35,319 nt of DNA from a virus, in IMG/VR virus record IMGVR_UViG_3300038701_001387, positions 1 to 35,319 of that record; one strand, written 5' to 3'. Both the position numbers and the translations under genes were made by a program. How positions within the stretch are numbered: position 1 is the first letter of the stretch; each line of letters opens with the position of its first letter. The notes beneath the pieces were generated by a model that was not told the origin of the DNA, searched no databases, and saw only the letters and a program-made list of their open reading frames with translations. This document shows, one piece after another, positions 17,095 through 24,135 of this stretch.

Positions 17095-18402
17095 ATGGCT
17101 AAAACAGCTCCTTTCTTCCGTCAACAGTTCTTTGACGGAAACGGTGACCCTTTGTCCAATGGGTTTCTATATACTTATGAGGCGGGGACAACGACTGCTA
17201 AGGCAACATATACTGACTCAAGTGAAACAATTAGTAATACAAATCCTATTGAATTAGACGCTAATGGGGTTGCTGATATTTGGTTAGGTAACGGTGCTTA
17301 TAAGTTTGTATTAAAAGATAGTTCTAATTCAACTGTTCAGACAGTCGACAATATTTTAGGGGATAGTACTATTGGTTTTAATGGAAGCGTATCTGAAATT
17401 TCTTCAAACTTAGCGTTAACTACCGATTATCAAAATGCCTTAATTGCAGGTTCTGCGACTCTTAATTTAACGCTTTTATCTGCCTCTAGTGCGGGTGAGG
17501 GGTTTGTTTTTACGGTATTAAATATTGGTTCAGGCACAATAACTATAGATCCAGATTCCGCAGAAACAATCAATGGGGCTTCTACGTTGGAGCTTTCAGC
17601 TAATGAGTGGGCTATCGTCACATGTGACGGTACAAACTGGAGAGCTTTATCTAATACAGGAACAAAGAATAATTTAAGCGCTTCTGCAGCACCAACCGTA
17701 AACGATGATACTGATGATGGATATGCTCCTGGTTCTATTTGGGTGGATACAACAGGCGATGAGGCTTACCGATGTGTTGATGCGACAGCAGGAGCGGCTG
17801 TTTGGTTAAACACAACTCTTACAATCGATGATTTAGGAGCTGTTGTTACTAAGGGCGCTGATACAGATTTTACAACACCAACAGACGATAACGTCCCGAC
17901 TACGCTTGCAGTCAAGAATGAGATTGATGCCAAAACTTCAAACCTCCAAACGGCCGTAACATTAACAACTCAAACAGAAGTGGATTTCTCTTCTATTCCT
18001 GCGGGAGTAGAAGAAATTAAAGTTTTTATTGTTAATGGGTCGTTGAGTGGAACAAGCGATATAATGGTTCAAATCGGCGATAGTGGTGGTTTTGAAACGT
18101 CTGGTTATGTTGGGAACGTATCAAATGATAGCGGCAGCTCAACTTCTTATACGAACGGGTTTCATTTAACTCAAAATATAACCAGCTCTCCGGATGTGGT
18201 TCAAATTTCAGCCACACTAAACTTGGTGGATGCTAGTACGAATACGTGGGTAATTCACGGTGGATATGCAAGAACAGATAATTCTCATACAGGCGAAACT
18301 ATAGGCTCTAAATCCTTATCAGGCACTTTAGATAGCATTAAAATTACTGCAGTTAATGGAACAGACCAGCTAGACGCAGGCGTTCTGAACGTGAGGTACT
18401 AA
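17095..18402 (+). CDS. Tail fibre / receptor-binding protein
   Basis: The 435-aa protein has an N-terminal virion-attachment module: FFRQQFFDGNGDPLSNGFLY, TYEAGTTTAKATYTDSS, LDANGVADIWLGNGAYKFVL (1-80). This module opens many podovirus and siphovirus fibres and spikes. The middle (about 100-190) is a beta-rich repeat ending in GTNWRALSNTG, and the C-terminal half, from WLNTTLTIDDLGAVVTKGAD on, is Ser/Thr/Gly-rich and ends GTDQLDAGVLNVRY, as expected for a trimeric fibre tip. It lacks a visible enzyme motif. It probably docks to gp10/gp4 and makes the first host contact. Confidence 0.75.
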   Translation: MAKTAPFFRQQFFDGNGDPLSNGFLYTYEAGTTTAKATYTDSSETISNTNPIELDANGVADIWLGNGAYKFVLKDSSNSTVQTVDNILGDSTIGFNGSVSEISSNLALTTDYQNALIAGSATLNLTLLSASSAGEGFVFTVLNIGSGTITIDPDSAETINGASTLELSANEWAIVTCDGTNWRALSNTGTKNNLSASAAPTVNDDTDDGYAPGSIWVDTTGDEAYRCVDATAGAAVWLNTTLTIDDLGAVVTKGADTDFTTPTDDNVPTTLAVKNEIDAKTSNLQTAVTLTTQTEVDFSSIPAGVEEIKVFIVNGSLSGTSDIMVQIGDSGGFETSGYVGNVSNDSGSSTSYTNGFHLTQNITSSPDVVQISATLNLVDASTNTWVIHGGYARTDNSHTGETIGSKSLSGTLDSIKITAVNGTDQLDAGVLNVRY

Positions 18403-18593
18403 TGCCAGATAAAGTTATACAGGTAAGCACAGGTACTACTTACACTTCAGGGATCGGTTCAGTTCTAGTTTGGGCTGCTGGCATAGATTGGCTTGCTATA
18501 ACAGGTGTTGTTGTCGCAATTGGCGGTTTCTTGGTCAATTGGTACTACCAACACAAAAGATACTTACTAGATAAGCAAAAAATCAAAAAATAA
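18402..18593 (+). CDS. Holin (HP1-like, small)
   Basis: The 63-aa protein has a short polar N-terminus, a hydrophobic stretch about 18-50 (SVLVWAAGIDWLAITGVVVA and GGFLVNWYYQ) with one or two membrane segments, and a basic tail HKRYLLDKQKIKK. The TSGIGSVLVW...GGFLVNWYYQHKR pattern resembles holins of Haemophilus phage HP1 and relatives. It makes the inner-membrane lesion that allows SAR endolysin activation. It overlaps the fibre stop (TAATG) and heads the lysis cassette. Confidence 0.75.
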   Translation: MPDKVIQVSTGTTYTSGIGSVLVWAAGIDWLAITGVVVAIGGFLVNWYYQHKRYLLDKQKIKK

Positions 18594-18608
18594 TCCGAAA
18601 GGATATAT

Positions 18609-19403
18609 ATGACATCAAATCATAATGGGACAACTGCGCCCAAAATTCTCCTATGGGACATCGAAACTATGAAGATGCGTATTGAAATGGATACGTACTC
18701 TTTAAAACAGTTTTCTAAGTATCTTCGTTATCAAGATATAACTAGACCAGTGACTATATTCTGTGTTGCTTGGCAATGGCTGGGGCAACCAATTGTTTCT
18801 TCTACATCTGTTTTAAATGATCCAGAGCGTTTTGATAAATGTCATTGGGATGATTATCACGTTGTAAAAACGATACATCAATTAATAGAAGAGGCAGATA
18901 TCATTGTAGCCCATAACGGCGATAACTTCGACTGGAAGGTGTTTAACGCACGTTGTCTTTACCATGGTTTTAAGCCAGCTAAGAAGCCACTTATGATTGA
19001 TACGCTTAAAATAGCGCGTAAAGAGTTCAAGGTAGAATCCAATACTCTTGGCTATCTATGTAAGTTCTTAGGTGTTGAAGATAAAATGCACTCACCAAAT
19101 TGGGATAAGATCGCCCAAGGGGATATTGATGAAATCGCAGAGGCTGAAAAGTATTGTCGAGGCGATATACGTTCATTACGAGGTGTTTATGAGAAGCTTA
19201 GGCCTTTTGCCACTAGCCATCCTAACTTTAACGTATTTAAGAATGCGGAAGAGATGGGCGGTTGTCGTCATTGCGACTCTGTGAAGCTCATGAAACGAGG
19301 CTTTGTCTATACCAAGGCTGGCAAGTACCAGAGATACCAGTGTTTAGAGTGCGGAACATGGTCACAAAGTAAGAAAAACCTAATCAAGGTAGATATTCGA
19401 TGA
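18609..19403 (+). CDS. DnaQ-fold 3'-5' exonuclease with C-terminal zinc ribbon
   Basis: The 264-aa protein has an RNase H-like exonuclease domain: Exo I LLWDIET (D17, E19), Exo II AHNGDNFDW (N103, D108), Exo III YCRGDIRSL (Y182, D186), all acidic residues present. Residues 219-248 carry two CxxC pairs (C219/C222 and C245/C248), a zinc ribbon. Such enzymes remove 3' nucleotides from DNA or RNA. A start at ATG 18609 follows CCGAAAGGA. It lies between holin and endolysin, far from the replication genes, and its stop overlaps the endolysin start (ATGA), so it is expressed late. Its role there is unknown. Confidence 0.82.
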   Translation: MTSNHNGTTAPKILLWDIETMKMRIEMDTYSLKQFSKYLRYQDITRPVTIFCVAWQWLGQPIVSSTSVLNDPERFDKCHWDDYHVVKTIHQLIEEADIIVAHNGDNFDWKVFNARCLYHGFKPAKKPLMIDTLKIARKEFKVESNTLGYLCKFLGVEDKMHSPNWDKIAQGDIDEIAEAEKYCRGDIRSLRGVYEKLRPFATSHPNFNVFKNAEEMGGCRHCDSVKLMKRGFVYTKAGKYQRYQCLECGTWSQSKKNLIKVDIR

Positions 19404-19876
19404 ATTTTAATAAGAGATTGTTAGGCGGTGCCTTAGTTGGTGTCGTCGCTATAGCTGGGCCCTTTATTCAAGGATGGGAAGGTAGAAGTCTGACGGCTTA
19501 TTTGGACCCTGTAGGCATTGCAACGATATGTGATGGAGAAACTGAAGGCGTTTATTTAGGACAGGTTAAAACTCACCAAGAATGCGATGAGATGACCAAA
19601 AGGAGGATCACAGAGTTTGCTGAACAGGTAGATGATTTAGTGAAAGTAAAAATGCCTGAGTCACGCCATGCAGCCCTCACAAGCTTTGCTTACAACGTAG
19701 GAATTACAAACTTTAAACGATCAACACTTCTTAGAAAACTAAACGCAGGCGACACGGTTGGCGCATGTAATGAGTTAAGCCGTTGGGTATACGCTAAGGG
19801 CGTGAAATTAAGAGGGTTGGTTAGAAGAAGGGAGGCGGAGAGAGAGCTATGCTTACAACAAGATTATACCTATTAG
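19400..19876 (+). CDS. SAR endolysin, GH24 lysozyme
   Basis: The 158-aa protein has an N-terminal signal-anchor-release segment (RLLGGALVGVVAIAGPFIQ, 6-24), weakly hydrophobic with Gly/Ala, then the GH24 catalytic triad: Glu27 (GWEG), Asp36 (AYLDPVG) and Thr42 (GIATICDG), followed by FAYNVGITNF. It cleaves the MurNAc-GlcNAc bond of peptidoglycan. The SAR segment exports it through Sec, holds it in the inner membrane inactive, and frees it when holin depolarises the membrane. Its 3' end overlaps the Rz gene by 28 nt. Confidence 0.9.
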   Translation: MNFNKRLLGGALVGVVAIAGPFIQGWEGRSLTAYLDPVGIATICDGETEGVYLGQVKTHQECDEMTKRRITEFAEQVDDLVKVKMPESRHAALTSFAYNVGITNFKRSTLLRKLNAGDTVGACNELSRWVYAKGVKLRGLVRRREAERELCLQQDYTY

Positions 19877-20064
19877 GCGGAGCTGTGGCTTTGCTATTGG
19901 CTACACATCTATGGGCTTATTTAGAGGGTAGAAGTTCAGCAAGGAATAAAGAATTAAAAACTCAAGTAGAACAAATCCAACAAAAGAGGAGTTTAGAAAA
20001 TGAAATTGCAACAATTGACGATGTTGATCTTGATGAGCGTCTTTCTCGTTGGATGCGCGACTAA
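19849..20064 (+). CDS. Rz: Rz-like inner-membrane spanin
   Basis: The 71-aa protein has an N-terminal membrane anchor (LYLLGGAVALLLATHLWAYL, 6-25) and a periplasmic helical, charged part (RNKELKTQVEQIQQKRSLEN, 32-51), the layout of an i-spanin. ATG 19849 follows GGGAGGCGGAGAG inside the endolysin gene. The Rz1-like gene is nested in another frame at its 3' end. Together they fuse inner and outer membranes in the last step of lysis. It is shorter than lambda Rz (153 aa). Confidence 0.8.
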   Translation: MLTTRLYLLGGAVALLLATHLWAYLEGRSSARNKELKTQVEQIQQKRSLENEIATIDDVDLDERLSRWMRD

Positions 20065-20176
20065 CTCCTGTGCTTGGGTAGAACCTATTTACCCGTCAAA
20101 GCAAGATGTTTTAACACGTGGAACAAAACAGCAGATCGTTATTCATAACGAGAGCTGGGAAAGATTTAACAAATAA
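20000..20176 (+). CDS. Rz1: Rz1-like outer-membrane lipoprotein spanin
   Basis: A 58-aa gene in the +1 frame, starting inside the Rz gene and ending 112 nt beyond it. The product has a lipoprotein signal peptide MKLQQLTMLILMSVFLVGC, with lipobox LVGC cleaved before Cys19, and a short mature part containing a proline (EPIYPSKQDVL), as in o-spanins. It would be sorted to the inner leaflet of the outer membrane and pair with Rz. The nested arrangement is the classic embedded Rz/Rz1 type and shows that the host is Gram-negative. Confidence 0.82.
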   Translation: MKLQQLTMLILMSVFLVGCATNSCAWVEPIYPSKQDVLTRGTKQQIVIHNESWERFNK

Positions 20177-20184
20177 GGATTACC

Positions 20185-21753
20185 ATGAATTTAGGACTAG
20201 GATTAGGTTTTATCAAAACCGTAAAATCTATTGCGGTTGCCGACCCATCAAAGACATATATTAGCTTTGCTGTATTTGGGTCTTCAAATGCGGGTGGGAC
20301 ACAACATATAAATAGCAGCATTTTTACAAATCAGATTGACACGTTTGATTCTACTAAAGAGTTTCGTTTAAGCGACTTAGGCGTTCGTGAAACATATAGC
20401 GATCCGGTCAATAACCACACAGGCGCTTCTCCATATACATCATTAAATGAAGATATGCGTTATGGCCCTATGGCTCAGTTGGTTAAAGACCTTAGTGCGG
20501 GGACATCAAAATCAATCATCGTTGCTTCAGGTGCAGAATCTGCTGTTCCATATGTTAGTGGTGGATCGCGTTGGACAGATAGAAACGCTGCGGATCCGGA
20601 TGATATGACGACACGTTATGGTCAGGTCTTAACACGTATTCAAGAACTAGAAACTTTCACAGGTGAAAACTTAGACTTCTTAATTGTCCCTGATCCTGGT
20701 CGAGATGCAGGGGTTGGAAATACTGCTTCTGGCGTGGTGAATGCAATGATCCAATTCTGTAACGATATCCGCTCTGACTTGGGGTATAACGTACCTATAT
20801 TGGTTGCAGGACTTGGCCCAACACCTGACGGTTTTGCATTTGGGACTTATACGACTTGGGAAACAATTAAAACTGAGATGCGTTCGCGTTTAGAACAGAG
20901 CGTTTCAAACTTACGTATTATCGATGATGCGGATGATGGAAATACACTGAATGGTCAACTTCAGTGGCAGCTTCCTTGGGATAGTGGAACGGACACAGGA
21001 ACATTCCAAATCGGGGAAACTTTAACTGGAGGCACAAGCGGAGCGACAGGTATTGTTAGTTTATTCAACTACGGCGTAAGACAAGTTTACGTTGAAGATA
21101 ATTTAGGTACTGCATTTGTTGATGGGGAGGTTGTAACAGGTGGAACGAGTGGAGCAACCGCAACTCTTGATTTATCTAGTGGTGCTGTAACTGTTCACTA
21201 TAATACTGAGGGCTACAATAATAGAGGTTCTGCTTATAAGACGGTATTACAGGAAATTCTAATTACTGACGATCCAGTGGGAGCTGTAGACCCAGATGGT
21301 GCAAACAACCCATCTACTACAGATGCTATAGATAATGGGGTTAATGGAACTATTACAGCTTCTAGTAACTTCTCAGGGTTCCCAGCAACTAATGCTGTTG
21401 ATGGTAACGCAACAAGTGGCAATCAATGGATATCTTCAACCAACGCTAACCCTCAATGGTTGAATTATGAGTTCAATAGTCCAATTCAAATTAACAAATA
21501 TACGGTAGCGGTTTTCACAACAAATCGTGGACCGACTAACTTCATATTACAGGGGTCTAATACAGGAGTGTTTGGTGGAGAAGAGGTTGATTTAGATACT
21601 CGTTCCGGCGTGACATGGGTGAGTACAGTTGCTCAAACTTTCACCTTTACGAATGCAAATACGTACACTCATTATAGGCTTCTTGTGAATGAAACTGTGA
21701 ACGCAGGACAGTATACAGATGTGGCTGAATGGGAGCTTATTGAAGCTTCTTAA
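20185..21753 (+). CDS. Tail spike with SGNH esterase and discoidin-like domains
   Basis: The 522-aa protein starts with a virion-binding stub MNLGLGLGFIKTVKSIAVAD, then an SGNH/SASA-like esterase domain: FAVFGSSNAGG (Ser34 as likely nucleophile in GxSN), VASGAESAVPYVSGG, VPDPGRDAG and a possible His in VHYNTEGYNNRGSAYK. Two similar blocks, GETLTGGTSGATG and GEVVTGGTSGATA, form an insert before that motif. The last 140 residues match an F5/8 type C (discoidin) sugar-binding domain (FPATNAVDGNATSGNQWISS, PQWLNYEF). It probably de-acetylates surface polysaccharide during adsorption. It lies after the lysis genes, where P22-type phages often keep their exchangeable spike. Confidence 0.75.
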   Translation: MNLGLGLGFIKTVKSIAVADPSKTYISFAVFGSSNAGGTQHINSSIFTNQIDTFDSTKEFRLSDLGVRETYSDPVNNHTGASPYTSLNEDMRYGPMAQLVKDLSAGTSKSIIVASGAESAVPYVSGGSRWTDRNAADPDDMTTRYGQVLTRIQELETFTGENLDFLIVPDPGRDAGVGNTASGVVNAMIQFCNDIRSDLGYNVPILVAGLGPTPDGFAFGTYTTWETIKTEMRSRLEQSVSNLRIIDDADDGNTLNGQLQWQLPWDSGTDTGTFQIGETLTGGTSGATGIVSLFNYGVRQVYVEDNLGTAFVDGEVVTGGTSGATATLDLSSGAVTVHYNTEGYNNRGSAYKTVLQEILITDDPVGAVDPDGANNPSTTDAIDNGVNGTITASSNFSGFPATNAVDGNATSGNQWISSTNANPQWLNYEFNSPIQINKYTVAVFTTNRGPTNFILQGSNTGVFGGEEVDLDTRSGVTWVSTVAQTFTFTNANTYTHYRLLVNETVNAGQYTDVAEWELIEAS

Positions 21754-21771
21754 AAAACATTTTCCAAAAGT

Positions 21772-21792
21772 CTACCAGAACAACTGTTCTGA
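21772..21792 (+). repeat. Palindromic element flanking attP, left copy
   Basis: CTACC-AGAACAACTGTTCT-GA follows the spike stop by 18 bp. An inverted copy with one base difference is at 21973-21993. The two copies frame the tRNA fragment. Likely integrase or excisionase arm sites; the core GAACN4GTTC also looks like a LexA box of the Gram-positive type. Confidence 0.6.
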
Positions 21793-21832
21793 CTTAGCTT
21801 ATTAGTTAATTTTGTGAAAGTAAGGGTGACAG

Positions 21833-21876
21833 TGGTGCCCGGGGAGAGAATTGAACTTTCGACACGGGGATTTTCA
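21833..21876 (-). other. attP: attP core: 3' half of a tRNA-Phe gene
   Basis: Read on the minus strand this is the tRNA-Phe sequence from the anticodon (TGAAAATCCCCGTGTCG) through a T-arm with loop TTCAATT and the acceptor end CCCGGGCACCA. The anticodon-arm part equals that of E. coli tRNA-Phe(GAA). Only the 3' half is present, so it is not a working tRNA gene; it would rebuild the host gene after integration. The integrase gene lies next to it. The T-stem has one A-C mismatch. Confidence 0.88.
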
Positions 21877-21972
21877 GCTTACTATGAACCTCTGTAACTA
21901 TAGGAATTCTGCGAATCTTAATTTGGAACAAACGGAAATAAACCGTAAACAAAGAAAGAACATCAAATATTA

Positions 21973-21993
21973 TCAGAACAATTGTTCTGGTAG
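21973..21993 (-). repeat. Palindromic element flanking attP, right copy
   Basis: On the minus strand this reads CTACC-AGAACAATTGTTCT-GA, 3 bp after the integrase stop; the central 16 bp form a perfect palindrome. It is the inverted partner of 21772-21792. Each copy thus lies just after the last gene of one of two converging operons, in the sense direction. Confidence 0.6.
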
Positions 21994-21996
21994 CAC

Positions 21997-22938
21997 TTAT
22001 AGAACATCTCCAGCATTTCTTAGATAGTCAGGAGAGTATCGTGCATATACCCTTTCTGTAATTATAGAGTTTGTGTGCCCGAGAAACTGGGCTATTTCAG
22101 ACATACTTATTCCAGCTTCAGCCATCCATACAGCCGCCGTATGTCTTAAAACGTGCGGCGAAATCTTTAATCCTGCCTTTTTAGCGTTTCTCATGAACGC
22201 CCACCTAATAGATTTAATCGGTTTATCATTAAACGCTATGACATGGTCACATGTTCGCCCCTGGTAAGCTTCTTCTAAATATGGGAGTAACTTCTTACTA
22301 ATAGGAACAATTGCACGGCCTTTATTTCCATGATCTCCTGTAGAGTATTTTATCAGCCCGCGTTCAAAATCAACACGGTCCCATGTGAGTTCTAATATCG
22401 CTGAGGATCTTGCGGCAGTATATAGCGCTATCAGCGTAAATAGTTTTACATGTGGCGTTTCAATAACCTCAATTAGCTTATTAAATTCTTCTCTTGTTAG
22501 ATATCGATCTCTCGGCGGTGCAGCGGGTGGAATATAAAATACGGCTTCAGTGTTTGGATAGAAGTATCTGATTGCCGCCCTAAGAGCCACGAGTTCATTT
22601 TTAATTGTGGTTGTTACAACGCCTTGCTCTAGGCGTTTCTCAGTATATCTTTTACAGACATCTCTATTGATTTGGTGAGGGCGTAAGTCACCTAACTGCT
22701 TACAAATTTGTTTAAGCTTACACTTGGCTTCTCTAAGCCCCTTTAGTTCGCTTTTTTCTTCTGCCCATCTATCGGCTATATCATTGATGGTTTCAGGGTT
22801 TTCATACCTTGAGCGTTTTAGAGCTTCAAAGTTTCTTTTTGCTATTGAGAAATCATCGGTACGAAGGGAGATACGTTTTTGCTTGTCGTCTTCCCACCAT
22901 TCCGCATGGTATTTGTTTCTATATTTAATGATACGCAT
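21997..22938 (-). CDS. int: Tyrosine-recombinase integrase
   Basis: The 313-aa protein has an N-terminal arm-binding region (MRIIKYRNKYHAEWWEDDKQ, 1-20), a core-binding SAM-like domain (about 50-135), and the catalytic domain with Arg177 (TAARSSAILEL), a likely Lys206, H262-x-x-R265 (PHVLRH), His288 (GHTN) and the nucleophile Tyr298 (ERVYARYSP). All catalytic residues are present. It recombines attP with a host tRNA-Phe gene to insert and, with the excisionase, remove the prophage. Its first 97 bp overlap the upstream excisionase gene in another frame. Confidence 0.93.
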   Translation of the reverse strand: MRIIKYRNKYHAEWWEDDKQKRISLRTDDFSIAKRNFEALKRSRYENPETINDIADRWAEEKSELKGLREAKCKLKQICKQLGDLRPHQINRDVCKRYTEKRLEQGVVTTTIKNELVALRAAIRYFYPNTEAVFYIPPAAPPRDRYLTREEFNKLIEVIETPHVKLFTLIALYTAARSSAILELTWDRVDFERGLIKYSTGDHGNKGRAIVPISKKLLPYLEEAYQGRTCDHVIAFNDKPIKSIRWAFMRNAKKAGLKISPHVLRHTAAVWMAEAGISMSEIAQFLGHTNSIITERVYARYSPDYLRNAGDVL

Positions 22939-23117
22939 GATTTTTCTTTCTCAAATCTCAACGCCTCGCGATGAGGTATTCTAATAAGAGGCTTTGTCTT
23001 GGTTCCTACATCTATATATTCTTTTATTTCGCCTCGCTCTATCCAATTTCTAACAGTTCTTGGTGTTACATCCCAATATTCTGCGAATTGTGTAACGCTA
23101 TATGGTTTTGGATTCAT
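22842..23117 (-). CDS. xis: Excisionase-like winged HTH protein (AlpA/Xis type)
   Basis: The protein (91 aa from ATG 23117) has an N-terminal MerR-like/HTH_17 domain: YSVTQFAEYWDVTPRTVRNW (about 5-24) and IERGEIKEY, then a beta wing. This is the usual shape of small phage excisionases, which bend attachment-site DNA and steer integrase towards excision. An ATG one codon earlier (23120) is too close to AAAGGAAAG. The last 32 residues are read from DNA that also encodes the start of integrase, and are probably dispensable. Confidence 0.75.
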   Translation of the reverse strand: MNPKPYSVTQFAEYWDVTPRTVRNWIERGEIKEYIDVGTKTKPLIRIPHREALRFEKEKSCVSLNIETNTMRNGGKTTSKNVSPFVPMISQ

Positions 23118-23140
23118 CATCTTTCCTTTCTAATTATGGC

Positions 23141-23194
23141 GGGGCTGGCAGGGCGAACCATAACTGTATAAATCCTGTTTATACAAACAGCCCC
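23141..23194. promoter_or_regulatory. Nested inverted repeats upstream of the excisionase gene
   Basis: GGGGCTG (23141-23147) pairs with CAGCCCC (23188-23194). Within it TGTATAAA (23165-23172) pairs with TTTATACA (23178-23185) around 5 bp. The element fills the gap between a DUF551 gene and xis on the minus strand. It could be an operator, Xis-binding site or RNA structure controlling xis-int. Confidence 0.5.
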
Positions 23195-23199
23195 ATAAA

Positions 23200-23523
23200 C
23201 TATTTAATCTCCTTCGGTGGTTCTGGTAACGGCATCCAGCGGGTTGGCTGATTTGTAAGCAAGCCCTGATACGTTCTCCATCCATCATCAAAACCGTAGC
23301 CAACCGTTACGTATCTTCCTTCGTGAGGTGGAACAGCCTTACCTTGCAGTAAAATTTCAGTCCCATCCTTCGGCGCGGTTGATATATCTTGCCATTGCGG
23401 TACAAGGTCAGCGCGTATGTATTTTGTCGTAATTTCCCCACCCGTTAGTTGATGTGCGTTATTCCAAAAACAACCATATTCGTTGCTTTTGCCTGCGTAT
23501 ATTTCTTCTGGCATATCTGTCAT
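23200..23523 (-). CDS. DUF551-family phage protein
   Basis: The 107-aa protein carries the DUF551 signature WQDISTAPKDGTEILL (about 44-59) and ends TRWMPLPEPPKE. The family is found widely in small accessory genes of temperate phages; its function is not known. The ATG overlaps the stop of the upstream gene (TGATG). It is the last of a run of overlapping accessory genes before the xis regulatory element. Confidence 0.75.
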   Translation of the reverse strand: MTDMPEEIYAGKSNEYGCFWNNAHQLTGGEITTKYIRADLVPQWQDISTAPKDGTEILLQGKAVPPHEGRYVTVGYGFDDGWRTYQGLLTNQPTRWMPLPEPPKEIK

Positions 23524-23759
23524 CACTCAACCTCCTTAATCATCTGTGCGGCTTCGCATAATTTTCTATGTTTCATATCTGAAGATTGCGCCGCTATTCC
23601 TTGACCTAATATTTTATTTAAATCACCACTCTGCAATCTATCGGCAATGCGTAGGGCTCTTAAAAAAAGATCTTTGTTGATAGTGAGCCAGGTTGTTAAG
23701 TCGCCGTTATTATTGGCGCGTTCGTAACCTTCCAAAGCCGCTTTAAAATCGTGCGTCAT
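23523..23759 (-). CDS. Small phage protein, paralogue of the gene at 1252-1545
   Basis: The 78-aa protein of unknown function starts MTHDFKAALEGYERANNNG and contains ALRIADRLQSG and AAQMIKEVE, matching the product at 1252-1545 on the plus strand. 33 bp of DNA are identical, and the downstream junction AAGGAGGT...GTGATGAC is also shared. It overlaps the genes on both sides by 1-4 nt. The N-terminal half differs more than the rest. Confidence 0.65.
   Translation of the reverse strand: MTHDFKAALEGYERANNNGDLTTWLTINKDLFLRALRIADRLQSGDLNKILGQGIAAQSSDMKHRKLCEAAQMIKEVE
23626..23658 (-). repeat. 33-bp exact inverted copy of 1386-1418
   Basis: This is the minus-strand partner of the exact repeat in the paralogous gene at 1252-1545; it encodes the same ALRIADRLQS block. 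See also the shared junction at 23520-23545. Confidence 0.9.
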
Positions 23760-23929
23760 TTTATAATCTCCTTAACTTTTATCTCACTAACTTCTTCAGG
23801 CTTAAGCCAATATATTCCGTATTCTGTTTTAATCGCAATTGCCACTAAAGGATCATAGAACCATTCATATGGTTTTCCATCTTCAGCGCCTGTTACAATG
23901 GCCTCTCTCAACTGTTCTTTATCTGTCAT
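23756..23929 (-). CDS. Small hypothetical protein (57 aa)
   Basis: The protein starts MTDKEQLREAIVTGAEDGKP at ATG 23929 behind TGGAGGTTAAA. It reads AIAIKTEYGIYWLKPEEVSE near the end and is soluble. No domain is recognised. The stop overlaps the next start (ATGA). Confidence 0.55.
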   Translation of the reverse strand: MTDKEQLREAIVTGAEDGKPYEWFYDPLVAIAIKTEYGIYWLKPEEVSEIKVKEIIK

Positions 23930-24135
23930 TTTAACCTCCACTCGATTTCAAATGGCGCAAATGTGCATCCAACATATAAGGATGTACAACCCATGATAAA
24001 AAGCACGAGAATAATCACTGCTTCCTCTAACTCCATCTTTCCACCCCAAGCTCGACCTACTAGGAAACACACAATTGACATGACCAAGAAGTACACTCCC
24101 GCAATGATTGTCACTATAAATCCTATCCAAGCCAT
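23926..24135 (-). CDS. Small membrane protein (two helices, 69 aa)
   Basis: Two hydrophobic helices are visible: IGFIVTIIAGVYFLVMSIVC (about 4-23) and AVIILVLFIMGCTSLYVGCT (about 38-57). The function is unknown; a small inner-membrane protein in a phage early operon may affect host membrane functions or superinfection. ATG 24135 overlaps the upstream stop. Several residues at the C-terminus overlap the following gene's ribosome site. Confidence 0.6.
   Translation of the reverse strand: MAWIGFIVTIIAGVYFLVMSIVCFLVGRAWGGKMELEEAVIILVLFIMGCTSLYVGCTFAPFEIEWRLK

Noticed and set aside
21833-21876. Working tRNA-Phe gene
   Set aside because: Only the part from the anticodon to CCA is present; the 5' half is missing, as expected for attP.
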